64,000 bases of DNA from Paraburkholderia sp. SOS3 (GTDB lineage: Bacteria > Pseudomonadota > Gammaproteobacteria > Burkholderiales > Burkholderiaceae): positions 2,852,001 through 2,916,000 of the forward strand of contig NZ_CP018812.1 in assembly GCF_001922345.1 (NCBI RefSeq), given 5' to 3'. Positions 19,253 through 27,285 of this stretch are shown one piece after another (within the stretch, counting starts at the first letter, position 1; each line of letters starts with the position of its first letter). The position numbers and the translations under genes were made by a program. The notes beneath the pieces were generated by a model, which was not told the origin of the DNA, did no database searches, and worked only from the letters and a program-made list of their open reading frames with translations.

Positions 19253-20740
19253 TCAGGCATTCGCGCCGAGCGCCGAGCGCTTCGGCGTCACCACCGAGAC
19301 GACGAACGTCACGACGATATTCGCCGCGAGCGCGATCAGGCCGATATAAAGCGGCCAGCTCGAATCGCCGACATGCAGCGTGAACACCGGTTTCAGACCT
19401 TGCGACATCGCGAGCCCCGTGCCGAGCACGATGCCGACGAGCCAGCCGAAGAACAGGCCCGGCGTATTGAGGCGCCGCGTGTACAGCGTGAAGACGATGG
19501 CCGGGAAGATCTGCAGAATCCACACGCCGCCGAGCAGTTGCAGGTCGATCGCGTATTGCGTCGGCAGGAACACGATAAACAGCAGCGCGCCGAACTTCAC
19601 GACGAGCGACACGAACTTGGCCGTCGACGCTTCCTGCGCAGGCGCCATGTTCGGCGACACGAGCGGACGCCACAGGTTGCGCGTGAACAGGTTCGCTGCG
19701 CCGATCGACATGATCGCGGCCGGCACGAGCGCGCTGATCGCGATCGCCGCTGCGGCGAAGCCGACGAACCACGACGGGAACAGCGTGCCGAACAGCGTGG
19801 GCACGACGTCCGAAGCCGACTTCACGTGGATGCCGGCGGCGATCGCCATATAGCCGAGCAACGCGATCAGGCCGAGCAGCAGCGTGTACGCGGGCAGGAA
19901 GATCGCATTCTTGCGCACCGTCTGCTGCGACGACGACGACAGCACGGCCGTCATCGTGTGCGGGTACATGAACGCGGCAAGCGCCGAGCCCAACGCGAGC
20001 GAAGCGTACGCGGTGAACTGCGTCGGCTTCAGGATGATGCCGGTCGCGCCGCCCTTCGCCTTGAAGTACGTATCGGCCGCATCGAACACCTGACCATAGC
20101 CGCCGAGCTTCTGCGGAATCAGCCAGACTGCCGCGATCACGACGATGTAGATCATGATGTCCTTGACGAACGCGATCATCGCCGGCGCACGCAGACCGCT
20201 CGTGTACGTGTAGAGCGCGAGGATCACGAACGCGATGACGAGCGGCAGTTCGCCCGATACGCCAAGGCCCTTGATCACGACCTGCATGCCGACGAGCTGC
20301 AGCGCGATATACGGCATCGTCGCGACGATGCCGGTCAGCGCGACCGCCGCCGGGAACCACTTGCCGCCGTACTCGCCGTGCACGTAGTCGGCTGCCGTGA
20401 TGTGGTTTTTCGCATGGGCGATTTTCCACAGTTTCGGCATCACCGCGAACACGAACGGATAGACGATGATCGTGTACGGCAGCGCGAAGAAGCCGTACGC
20501 GCCGACCGAGTAGACGAGCGCGGGCACCGCGATCACCGTGTAAGCGGTATAGAAGTCGCCGCCGACGAGGAACCACGAGATGATCGTGCCGAACTGGCGG
20601 CCGCCGAGGCCCCACTCGTGCAGTTGCGTGAGATCGCCGCGCTTCCAGCGCGCAGCGAGGAAGCCGACTATCGTAACGAGCGCGAAGAAGGCGATGAAGA
20701 CGGTCATCGCAACCGGGTTGACGGGGTTCAGGTCGCTCAT
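19253..20740 (-). CDS. mctP: Sodium:solute symporter, MctP-type monocarboxylate permease
   Basis: A 495-residue SSS-family inner-membrane transporter with about 13 helices. Recognisable segments are WFLVGGDFYTAYTVIAVPAL in the early core, MPYIALQLVGMQVV, and the SSS signature region AAAAIAISALVPAAIMSIGA. It belongs with MctP-type uptake permeases for lactate, pyruvate, acetate or alanine; PanF-like pantothenate transport is the alternative. ATG 20740 overlaps the stop of the DUF3311 gene (ATGA), and the two form a conserved pair in proteobacteria, where the small protein is thought to support the transporter. A terminator follows. Confidence 0.85.
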   Translation of the reverse strand: MSDLNPVNPVAMTVFIAFFALVTIVGFLAARWKRGDLTQLHEWGLGGRQFGTIISWFLVGGDFYTAYTVIAVPALVYSVGAYGFFALPYTIIVYPFVFAVMPKLWKIAHAKNHITAADYVHGEYGGKWFPAAVALTGIVATMPYIALQLVGMQVVIKGLGVSGELPLVIAFVILALYTYTSGLRAPAMIAFVKDIMIYIVVIAAVWLIPQKLGGYGQVFDAADTYFKAKGGATGIILKPTQFTAYASLALGSALAAFMYPHTMTAVLSSSSQQTVRKNAIFLPAYTLLLGLIALLGYMAIAAGIHVKSASDVVPTLFGTLFPSWFVGFAAAAIAISALVPAAIMSIGAANLFTRNLWRPLVSPNMAPAQEASTAKFVSLVVKFGALLFIVFLPTQYAIDLQLLGGVWILQIFPAIVFTLYTRRLNTPGLFFGWLVGIVLGTGLAMSQGLKPVFTLHVGDSSWPLYIGLIALAANIVVTFVVSVVTPKRSALGANA

Positions 20741-20934
20741 CGGATACCTCGGTAGACGACGTAGATCAGCAGCGACGTGAGCGGAACCCACAGGAACTGA
20801 TACCAGTAAAAGAACGGAAAGCCGGCGAAAGATGGGCGCGTGTCGTTATAGAAAGGCAACCACAACAGCGCGATATAGGGGATCAGCAATATGAGCCAGA
20901 GCCATGAACGGCCGGCCTGATCTGATGGTTCCAC
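20737..20934 (-). CDS. DUF3311 small membrane protein
   Basis: A 65-residue protein with two transmembrane helices (WLWLILLIPYIALLWLPFY and YQFLWVPLTSLLIYVVYRG) separated by a short NDTRPSFAGFPFFYW loop, typical of DUF3311. Its stop overlaps the ATG of the symporter gene by 4 bases, so translation is coupled. DUF3311 proteins are almost always encoded directly before SSS-family monocarboxylate symporters and are likely accessory subunits; no activity is known. Confidence 0.9.
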   Translation of the reverse strand: MEPSDQAGRSWLWLILLIPYIALLWLPFYNDTRPSFAGFPFFYWYQFLWVPLTSLLIYVVYRGIR

Positions 20935-21108
20935 GATTGTCCCTCTTGATTTATATAGGAAAAACGAATTATTCCCCGCGTCGGCGGCAAGGCCTGAGCC
21001 TCGCCGTTCGGTCAGCCCCGCGCAAAGGTACGCGCATTATCCAGGAATTTGTTCGTCAATGCCTACGTTTAGTAAAGGGACGGGCTCGTGCGCTGCATCA
21101 TGACGCGA

Positions 21109-21139
21109 CGCGGCCCGCGGGGGTGAGCCGCGGGCCGCG
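21109..21139. terminator. Strong GC hairpin downstream of hemerythrin gene
   Basis: A perfect 12-bp stem (21109-21120 with 21128-21139, CGCGGCCCGCGG/CCGCGGGCCGCG) with a 7-nt loop, 18 bp beyond the hemerythrin stop. There is no T-run, so it may be a transcript-end stabiliser or a weak terminator rather than a classical one. Confidence 0.6.
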
Positions 21140-21157
21140 CAAAGCACTACGCCGGCA

Positions 21158-21670
21158 TCAGGTCTTGTCGCCGACCATCCGGCTGCCGGCCGCCTCGAGC
21201 TTCTGTTCGAACGCTTCCATTCTTGCCGCGAGCTTTTTGCCGAGCGCGCCGAGATCGGCGTTGCTCTGACGCAACTCCGGAAAGAGCGTCTTCTCCTCTT
21301 CCTCGACGTGATGGCGAACCATCTCGGTCAGCACCTTGAAGGTCGCATCGAAGCCGCGCTGACCCGGCTTCAGCGTATCGAAGCGCGCGATCAGCGTCTT
21401 GACGAGAAAGTGCTCGACATAGGCTTCGTCGACATCGATCACGTCGCGGCCGCTCAGTGCGTCGTGAGCCGCCGGATAGAGAATTTCCTCCTCCACCATG
21501 GCGTGGACGGTCAGCTTTTCGCACGCGCGCTGCACCAGCGTGCCCTTCGCATCGAGGTCGTCATCGGCGGCGCGTTCGAATGCCTCGAACAGCTTGTCGA
21601 CCGCGCGGTGGTCTTCTTTCAGCAGCGCAATCGCATCGGTGGTCGCTTTATCGGGGGTAGCGGTGCTCAT
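21158..21670 (-). CDS. Hemerythrin HHE-domain protein
   Basis: A 170-residue four-helix protein with the spaced histidine/glutamate ligands of a non-haem di-iron hemerythrin-like site: KEDHRAVDKLF, LTVHAMVEEEILYPAAHDAL, EHFLVKTLIARFD and MVRHHVEEEEKTLFPEL. Such proteins bind oxygen or nitric oxide or help repair and supply iron under stress. The C-terminal helix is charged (LAARMEAFEQKLEAAG). ATG 21670 follows AGGAG. It is divergent from DUF72 gene 2, with 223 bp between. Confidence 0.92.
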   Translation of the reverse strand: MSTATPDKATTDAIALLKEDHRAVDKLFEAFERAADDDLDAKGTLVQRACEKLTVHAMVEEEILYPAAHDALSGRDVIDVDEAYVEHFLVKTLIARFDTLKPGQRGFDATFKVLTEMVRHHVEEEEKTLFPELRQSNADLGALGKKLAARMEAFEQKLEAAGSRMVGDKT

Positions 21671-21893
21671 CGTGGCTCCTGTGGGTCGGTGTCGGGCGCA
21701 TCCGTAGGCCTTGCCCGAGGTTGTCGAGTGCGCTCGATGGCGCGTTCCTGGCGCCGTCGACGGCGCTCGCGTAATCAATGCGCAAGGGACGTTCCACGGC
21801 CGCGCAGCGCGCGAGACGGGCGGGAATAAAGCGTGCTGGGCCGTTCTCGCATCCGTGGCGACCCGCGTCGTCTTACGCTCGGAGCAATGAATC

Positions 21894-22874
21894 GTGACCA
21901 CGCGCAACGCAAAAATTCAGATCGGCATATCGGGCTGGCGATATGAAGGATGGCGCGGCACGTTCTACCCAAAAGGCCTTCGACAGGCGGACGAATTGCA
22001 GTTCGCGTCGCGCGCGGTGCAGACGATCGAAATCAACGGCACGCACTACAGCCTGCAGTCGCTCGACAGCTACCGGAAGTGGTACGACGAAACGCCGGAC
22101 GATTTCGTGTTCAGCGTGAAGGGCGCGCGCTACCTCACGCATATGCTGCGCTTTCGCGACGAAGCCGCACGCGCAGGCCTCGCGAATTTCTTTGCGCAGG
22201 GGATGCTGGCGCTCAACGAGAAGTTCGGGCCGATTCTCTGGCAGTTTCCGCCTTCGTTTCGCTTCGACGCGGAGCGCCTCGAGCGTTTTCTCGCGATGCT
22301 GCCGCGCGACACGCAAGGCGCGCTCGACCTCGCCCGCCGGCACGACAAGCGCGTACGCGAACCGTATCTCGCCATCGACCGGCCGCGGCGCCTGCGGCAT
22401 GCGATCGAAATCCGGCACCCGAGCTTCGTCGACGCCGCGTTCGTCGCGCTGCTGCGCAAGCACGGCGTGGCGCTCGTGGTTTCCGACTCGACCGAAGACT
22501 GGCCGCACGTCGACGACCTGACGGCCGATTTCGTCTATTTGCGGCTGCACGGCACGAGCGCGCGCTACTCGGGCTCGTACGACGACGCGGCGCTCGACAC
22601 GTGGGCGCAACGCATCGAGGCATGGGCGCACGGCGGCCAGCCGGCCGATGCGAAACTGATCGCGCCTGACAGGCCGCCGCGAAAACGCTCGACGCGCGAC
22701 GTCTTCTGCTACTTCGACAACGACACGAAAACGCAGGCGCCGTTCGACGCGCAACGTCTGATGGAGCGGCTCGGCGTCGAGCCTGAAATACCTCTCGTGC
22801 GCCGCGGCAACGTGGCAAGCACCAAAGACAGCGGGCGCAAGCAGGGCGTGCCGGTCAGGCGCCCGGCCCCTTAG
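21894..22874 (+). CDS. DUF72 (YecE-like) protein 2 (GTG start)
   Basis: A 326-residue DUF72 protein starting at GTG 21894 after GGAG. Family motifs: IQIGISGWRYEGWRGTFYPK, TIEINGTHYSLQSLDSYRKW, DETPDDFVFSVKGARYLTHM, FGPILWQFPPSFRF, AIEIRHPSF and VYLRLHGTS...YSGSYDD. It is the classic form of the family, probably a TIM barrel; the reaction is unknown. The nearby ATG at 21887 is out of frame. A basic tail (about 305-326, SGRKQGVPVRRP) extends beyond the core. The last 20 bases overlap the convergent LysR gene. Confidence 0.92.
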   Translation: MTTRNAKIQIGISGWRYEGWRGTFYPKGLRQADELQFASRAVQTIEINGTHYSLQSLDSYRKWYDETPDDFVFSVKGARYLTHMLRFRDEAARAGLANFFAQGMLALNEKFGPILWQFPPSFRFDAERLERFLAMLPRDTQGALDLARRHDKRVREPYLAIDRPRRLRHAIEIRHPSFVDAAFVALLRKHGVALVVSDSTEDWPHVDDLTADFVYLRLHGTSARYSGSYDDAALDTWAQRIEAWAHGGQPADAKLIAPDRPPRKRSTRDVFCYFDNDTKTQAPFDAQRLMERLGVEPEIPLVRRGNVASTKDSGRKQGVPVRRPAP

Positions 22875-23745
22875 CAAACCGTTCGCGCAAAAACTGCGTG
22901 AACGCCCGGATCGTCACCGAGCTTTGCCGGTGCTGCGGATACACGGCGAAGAGCGTGATCGGCGGCGACGCAAACGCTTCGAGCAGCGGCACGAGCTGCC
23001 CGTTCTTCAGCGCGCCCTCGACGATGAATTCCGGCAGCAGCGCGACGCCGGTGCCCGCAATCGCCGCATCGCGAATCACCTCGCCGTTGTTCGCGCGCAA
23101 CGGCCCGTGCACTTCGATATGGCGCACCGCGCCGTCGATCTCGAACCGCCATCCGGTACGCGCCTCCTCCCCGTACAGCAGGCACGGGTGCCGGGCGAGG
23201 TCGGCCGGCGTCACGGGCAGACGCCGCGTGTCGCGGTAGACCGGGCTGCAGCAGGCGATCATGCGGAATTCCGCGAGCTTCTGGGCAATCAGCGTCGAAT
23301 CGGCGAGCGTGCCGATGCGCAGCGCCATGTCGTAGCCCTCGCCGACCACATCGACGACACGGTCGCTCAGTTCCATATCGATGCGCACCTCGGGGTTCGA
23401 GCTCAGAAACGCGCCGACGAGCGGCGACAGGTGGACCATGCCGAACGACAACGGCGCGCTGACGCGCAACAGGCCGCGCGGATACGCGCGCTGCGACGAC
23501 ATCGCCAGTTCGGCGTCGGCCACGTCGGCAAGGATGCGCGTGGCGCGCTCGTAGAACTCGTAGCCGAGGTCGGTCACCGCGAGCTTGCGCGTGTTGCGCA
23601 CGAGCAGCCGCACGCCAAGGCTCGCCTCGAGCGCCATCACGCGGCGGCTGACGAACTGCTTCGACAGTTGCAAACGGTCTGCCGCGGCCGTGAAATTGCG
23701 CGCCTCCACGGTCGCGACGAAGATTCTCAGGTCATCGAGTTGCAT
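22855..23745 (-). CDS. LysR-family regulator of the pirin-DoxX unit
   Basis: A 296-residue complete LysR protein. Helix-turn-helix: FVATVEARNFTAAADRLQLS then KQFVSRRVMALEASLGVRLL. The effector domain follows (GLLRVSAPLSFGMVHLSPLV, ELSDRVVDVVGEGYDMALRIG) of the CrgA-like subgroup. It is divergent from pirin and DoxX, with 205 bp between, and a dyad TGTC-N11-GACA lies in that gap, so it probably controls these genes and itself. Such LysR-pirin-DoxX units recur in Burkholderiaceae and are linked to oxidative or electrophile stress; the inducer is unknown. Confidence 0.92.
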   Translation of the reverse strand: MQLDDLRIFVATVEARNFTAAADRLQLSKQFVSRRVMALEASLGVRLLVRNTRKLAVTDLGYEFYERATRILADVADAELAMSSQRAYPRGLLRVSAPLSFGMVHLSPLVGAFLSSNPEVRIDMELSDRVVDVVGEGYDMALRIGTLADSTLIAQKLAEFRMIACCSPVYRDTRRLPVTPADLARHPCLLYGEEARTGWRFEIDGAVRHIEVHGPLRANNGEVIRDAAIAGTGVALLPEFIVEGALKNGQLVPLLEAFASPPITLFAVYPQHRQSSVTIRAFTQFLRERFAKGPGA

Positions 23746-23819
23746 CGGCTTGGCTCCCTTCGGCGCCTGTTTCGGCGGGGCGCGTCGACGTCCATTTCGC
23801 GTTGGATTTCACGTTCTAT

Positions 23820-23838
23820 TGTCAACTATATGAGGACA
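23820..23838. promoter_or_regulatory. Candidate LysR operator
   Basis: TGTC at 23820-23823 and GACA at 23835-23838 are separated by 11 bp of AT-rich DNA, a symmetric site of LysR-box size. It lies 74 bp from the LysR start and 112 bp from the pirin start, in their shared promoter region. Confidence 0.4.
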
Positions 23839-23950
23839 GTCAATCGCGTTTCATGTCGATTATAGCCTCTCTAATTGACCTAAACTTCGTTTCAACGCGT
23901 GTGGCTTCTGACACGCCCGAATTGAAACCGCACCTCTTACGGAGATCGCC

Positions 23951-24676
23951 ATGATTGAAATCAGACACGCCAACGAACGCGGCCACGCCAATCACGGGTG
24001 GCTCGACTCGCACCATACGTTCTCGTTCGCGAGCTACTACGACCCGAATCAGATCGGCTTCTCGGACCTGCTCGTGATCAACGACGACCGTGTCGCGCCG
24101 GGCCGCGGCTTCGGCAAGCATCCGCACCGCGACATGGAAATCTTTTCGTACGTGCTCGAAGGCGCACTCGAACACAAGGACTCGATGGGCACGGGCTCGG
24201 TGATCGTCCCCGGCGATATCCAGCTGATGAGCGCCGGCACCGGCGTCGCGCACAGCGAGTTCAACCACTCGGCGAGCGAGCTCGTGCATTTCCTGCAGAT
24301 CTGGATCGTGCCTTCGGTGAAGAACGCGACGCCACGCTATCAGCAGCAGCATTTCGCGGCCGAGCAGAAGCGCGGCAAGCTGCGGCTCGTGATTTCGCCC
24401 GACGGCGCCGACGGGTCGCTCGAAGTGCGTCAGGACGTGCGCGTCTACGCAGGCCTGTTCGACGGCGCGGAAGCGGCCGACATCGAACTCGCCGCAAACC
24501 GCTACGCGTACGTGCATGTCGCACGCGGCGCGATCACCGTGAATGGCGTGCGCCTGACCGAAGGCGACGGCGCGCGCATTCGCAATGAACGCGAGCTCAG
24601 CTTCAGCGCCGGCGACGACGCGGAAGTGCTGGTGTTCGACCTGCGCAACAACGAAGTGTCGGAGCTGTGGTCGTGA
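23951..24676 (+). CDS. Pirin-family protein (YhhW-like quercetinase fold)
   Basis: A 241-residue bicupin. The four metal ligands of YhhW/pirin are present at the expected places: His57 and His59 (GKHPHRDME), His101 and Glu103 (GVAHSEFNHS). The second cupin half (about 140-241) lacks ligands, as in the family. E. coli YhhW shows quercetin 2,3-dioxygenase activity; the natural role of bacterial pirins is uncertain and may be redox sensing or electrophile stress. The start gives the family N-terminus, IEIRHANERGHANHGWLDS. The DoxX gene follows after 53 bp, and the LysR regulator is divergent. Confidence 0.93.
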   Translation: MIEIRHANERGHANHGWLDSHHTFSFASYYDPNQIGFSDLLVINDDRVAPGRGFGKHPHRDMEIFSYVLEGALEHKDSMGTGSVIVPGDIQLMSAGTGVAHSEFNHSASELVHFLQIWIVPSVKNATPRYQQQHFAAEQKRGKLRLVISPDGADGSLEVRQDVRVYAGLFDGAEAADIELAANRYAYVHVARGAITVNGVRLTEGDGARIRNERELSFSAGDDAEVLVFDLRNNEVSELWS

Positions 24677-24729
24677 ACGCGCAGGTCGCGATCGCCATTT
24701 ATCAAGCGATATAAGCAGAGGAAACAAAC

Positions 24730-25140
24730 ATGAACAATCTGATCGACCAACGGCGCGACGCGATTCTGCTCGTCGCTCGGGTGCTGCTGATGGTGCTATT
24801 CGTCGTATTCGGCTGGAGCAAGCTAACCGGCTTTTCCGCAGCACAAGCGTATATGGCGACGACCGGTGCGCCAGCTCCGTCGGTGGCCGCCGCGATCGCC
24901 GTCATGATGGAACTGGGCGTGGGCGTGCTGCTCGCGGTCGGGTTTCTGACGCGGCCGCTTGCGTTGCTGCTCGCGCTCTATACGCTCGGCACCGCGCTGA
25001 TCGGCCATCACTTCTGGACGCAGACCGGCATGGAGCAGTACGCGAACATGGTCAATTTCTACAAGAACGTCAGCATTATCGGCGGGCTGTTGCTGCTGGC
25101 CGTGACGGGGCCGGGGAAGTATTCGTTCGACAGGCGATAA
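24730..25140 (+). CDS. DoxX-family membrane protein
   Basis: A 136-residue inner-membrane protein with four helices: LLVARVLLMVLFVVFGWSKL, a second with AAAIAVMMELGVGVLLAVGF, LALLLALYTLGTALIGHHFW, and NVSIIGGLLLLAVTGPG. The GWSKLTGF motif is diagnostic of DoxX/YphA proteins. AGAGGAAACAAAC precedes the ATG. It is cotranscribed with pirin; in other bacteria DoxX relatives act in quinone or thiol oxidation and redox homeostasis. A terminator follows at 25192. Confidence 0.92.
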   Translation: MNNLIDQRRDAILLVARVLLMVLFVVFGWSKLTGFSAAQAYMATTGAPAPSVAAAIAVMMELGVGVLLAVGFLTRPLALLLALYTLGTALIGHHFWTQTGMEQYANMVNFYKNVSIIGGLLLLAVTGPGKYSFDRR

Positions 25141-25191
25141 CGGTAGAACGCGGCGTAACGCACTGCGCCGGCTGTGGTTGAACGAAGTTTC

Positions 25192-25215
25192 GGGCGGCCA
25201 GCGTGCCGCCCTTTT
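25192..25215 (+). terminator. Intrinsic terminator of the pirin-doxX unit
   Basis: GGGCGGC (25192-25198) pairs with GCCGCCC (25205-25211) around a 6-nt loop and is followed by TTTT. It lies 52 bp after the DoxX stop. Confidence 0.75.
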
Positions 25216-25238
25216 CGTTTGCGCGCCGCGGCCGAACC

Positions 25239-25406
25239 CTATTCGGCCAGACAGTAGAAGCCGCCCAGGCGGTCGATCCAGATGATTTCCTGCGCCTCTT
25301 CGAGCCGGCGCCATTCTTCGTCCGTCACCATGATCTCGGTCTCGTCGCCGAGCTCGTAGAATTCTTCGTCTTCTTCGGTGAACTGCTGAACCTTGACCGT
25401 TCGCAT
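25239..25406 (-). CDS. Small acidic protein, 55 aa
   Basis: A 55-residue protein, MRTVKVQQFTEEDEEFYELG onward, with a run of acidic residues, then EEWRRLEEAQEIIWIDRLGG and a C-terminal YCLAE. It has no signal or membrane segment. It is likely a real gene, because the acidic composition departs from the Arg-rich shadow frames around it and the ATG at 25406 is preceded by a GAGGTG ribosome site. Family not recognised. It lies between the DoxX terminator and the porin terminator, so it is probably its own unit. Confidence 0.6.
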   Translation of the reverse strand: MRTVKVQQFTEEDEEFYELGDETEIMVTDEEWRRLEEAQEIIWIDRLGGFYCLAE

Positions 25407-25521
25407 CGCCGCACCTCGTGCTTGAGAGAGCCGCACCCACCGCGCTTCGCGTGCGGCCGGCGCGGTTCCCGACGCGGCCATTCTACCGGCATTGCGCGCA
25501 TGCAAAATCAACCCGCACGCG

Positions 25522-25562
25522 CTAAAAAAACGGGCGCGCTGCCCGTGAAGGCAGCGCGCCCG
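25522..25562 (-). terminator. Intrinsic terminator of the porin gene
   Basis: A perfect 13-bp stem (25531-25543 with 25550-25562, CGGGCGCGCTGCC/GGCAGCGCGCCCG). On the minus strand it is followed by TTTTTTT. It lies about 80 bp past the porin stop. Confidence 0.92.
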
Positions 25563-25641
25563 CTTCATTTCCACGCCATTCGCGCGATCCGCGCTTGCGG
25601 CGAACCCAACGGGTCCGACGCCGCGCCGCGGCAAGCGGTGC

Positions 25642-26805
25642 TTAGAACTTGTGGCGCAGACCGAGGTTGACCATCGTCTGCGTCGACGTGCCTGCGTAGC
25701 CGTACGAACCGATCGACGCTTGCGCCGCCACGGCTCCGCCGTTGCCGTCGCCCGTCTCGCCGCTTGCGTGCTGGTACGCCGCCGTCATGTACACATCGGT
25801 GCGCTTCGACAGCGAGTAGTCGGCGCCGATCGATACCTGATGGTAGGTCGCCGAAGTATCGCCGTTCGACTTCGTGTAGCTATAGCCGACGCCGAGCAGC
25901 ATCGCGGGCGAAGCCTGCCAGTTGAAGAAGCCCTGTCCCGTGTTGTACTTCTCGTCCTCGCCGAACAACGACGAATTGTCGCGGCGGTATTGCGCGTTGC
26001 TGTAGCCGGCGCCGACCGTGAACGGCCCGAACACGTACTGGCCCGCGACGCGCGCGATCGCGAGCGAGTGAGCGGTTGCGTAACCCGTGTTGATCGGACC
26101 GTCGAACGTGCCGTCGGACGTGCTCGCGAACGTGTCGCGAGCCGCAGCCGATGCCTGGCTGTTCGCCGCGTAGAAATAGCCGGCTGCCAACGACAGCGGA
26201 CCCGTGTTATACGCCGCGGCAAACGCGTACGACTGCTCAGAACCGGTCGAGCCTGCGATGCCGCCGAACGCGTACATTGCTTCGAACTGGAAGCCCGACC
26301 ACACCGGCGATGCGTACTTGACCGCATTGTTCACGCGGAAGCTGTTGTCGTAGTTATCGACGTCGCCCGCGGTAGCGAATGCGCTGCCGAAGTAGTTGTC
26401 TGCGGTGATGCCTTGCACGAGGTCGATCAGCGGGTCGTACTGGCGGCCGAGCGTCACTGCGCCGTACTGGGTGCTCGTCAGGCCGACGTATGCCTGGCGG
26501 CCGAACAGACGGCTACCCTGGCCCAGTTGGCCCGTCGACGGGTTGAAGCCGTTCTCCAACTGGAAGATCGCCGCGAGACCGCCGCCGAGATCTTCGTTGC
26601 CCTTCACGCCCCAACGCGTGCCGGACAGGTTGCCGTTACTGGAGTTGCCGAGCGCCCACAGGTTCTGGCTGCCCTGAGCATGATTCACGTACGTGATCGA
26701 CGTGTCGATCGTGCCGTAGAGCGTAACGCTCGATTGCGCGTGCGCGGCCCCGGCGGCACCTAGCATCGCCAGCGAAATGACCGAGAGGGAGGTCGTGCGT
26801 TTCAT
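25642..26805 (-). CDS. Gram-negative outer-membrane porin
   Basis: A 387-residue trimeric beta-barrel porin of the Burkholderia/Bordetella/Neisseria type. The signal peptide ends AHA|QSS (cleavage after residue 23). The mature protein begins SSVTLYGTIDTSITY, contains GTRWGVKGNEDLGGGLAAIF and RQAYVGLTSTQYGAVTLGRQ (the usual strand and loop-3 region), and ends with HKF, the C-terminal Phe recognised by the BAM complex. It lets small polar solutes through the outer membrane. AAGGAG precedes ATG 26805. It is monocistronic, with a strong terminator. The 480-bp AT-rich upstream region suggests complex regulation. Confidence 0.95.
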   Translation of the reverse strand: MKRTTSLSVISLAMLGAAGAAHAQSSVTLYGTIDTSITYVNHAQGSQNLWALGNSSNGNLSGTRWGVKGNEDLGGGLAAIFQLENGFNPSTGQLGQGSRLFGRQAYVGLTSTQYGAVTLGRQYDPLIDLVQGITADNYFGSAFATAGDVDNYDNSFRVNNAVKYASPVWSGFQFEAMYAFGGIAGSTGSEQSYAFAAAYNTGPLSLAAGYFYAANSQASAAARDTFASTSDGTFDGPINTGYATAHSLAIARVAGQYVFGPFTVGAGYSNAQYRRDNSSLFGEDEKYNTGQGFFNWQASPAMLLGVGYSYTKSNGDTSATYHQVSIGADYSLSKRTDVYMTAAYQHASGETGDGNGGAVAAQASIGSYGYAGTSTQTMVNLGLRHKF

Positions 26806-27285
26806 TATTTCTCCTTGCACTTTTAGTTGAGTGGACGCGAAGCGCAGACTACCCGTGCAAAGAATTAATGTAAAAAACGGCAAAAAGACACGTCTCGGAT
26901 GCGCGACACGAGTAATTCGCGCATTATTTCCTTTCCATCAATAGATAGAATCGGAATAAGAAACAATCCAGGTCGTTTCCGCGAAAATTCGCGCTGATCT
27001 GGTCGAAAACAGACATGCGCATAACCCTCATCAAGCTTCACCGAGGATCATTGCGAAAAATAGAATAAGTAATTTCACGGAACGAATAGCCGCGACAAAT
27101 TGGACCGGCTAGAGTGCACTCGCTTCACAATATCCGTAGACAGCGGATATCCACGCATTTGCGCGGCTCAGGCCGCGCTTTTTTCTTTTGTGAAGCGTTT
27201 TTGTAAACGCGCGATAAGGCTTTATAAAAGCTGACAATAATTTTTCAAAAGGCCTTTAAAGCGCGTTTTAAAACTGTCGCGGCGC
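26806..27285. other. AT-rich intergenic region upstream of the porin
   Basis: About 480 bp, clearly lower in GC than its surroundings, with no open frame of note. It carries the minus-strand porin promoter and, on the plus strand, a two-hairpin element ending in a T-run (27130-27184) that has no plus-strand gene before it. Near 27230-27280 there are further T/A tracts and the palindrome AAAGGCCTTT, close to the aldehyde dehydrogenase stop. Confidence 0.7.
27130..27184 (+). ncRNA. Candidate small RNA 3' end (two hairpins and T-run)
   Basis: ATATCCG (27130-27136) pairs with CGGATAT (27144-27150); then GCGCGGC (27161-27167) pairs with GCCGCGC (27172-27178) around TCAG and is followed at once by six T and more T-rich sequence. 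This is a textbook intrinsic terminator on the plus strand, yet the nearest plus-strand gene ends 2 kb upstream and has its own terminator. A short regulatory RNA ending here, upstream of a porin gene, is the simplest explanation. The 5' end cannot be fixed by eye. Confidence 0.45.

Noticed and set aside
21109..21139. Perfect 12-bp GC dyad considered as a protein-binding operator
   Set aside because: It lies just past the hemerythrin stop rather than near a promoter; a transcript-end hairpin is simpler.
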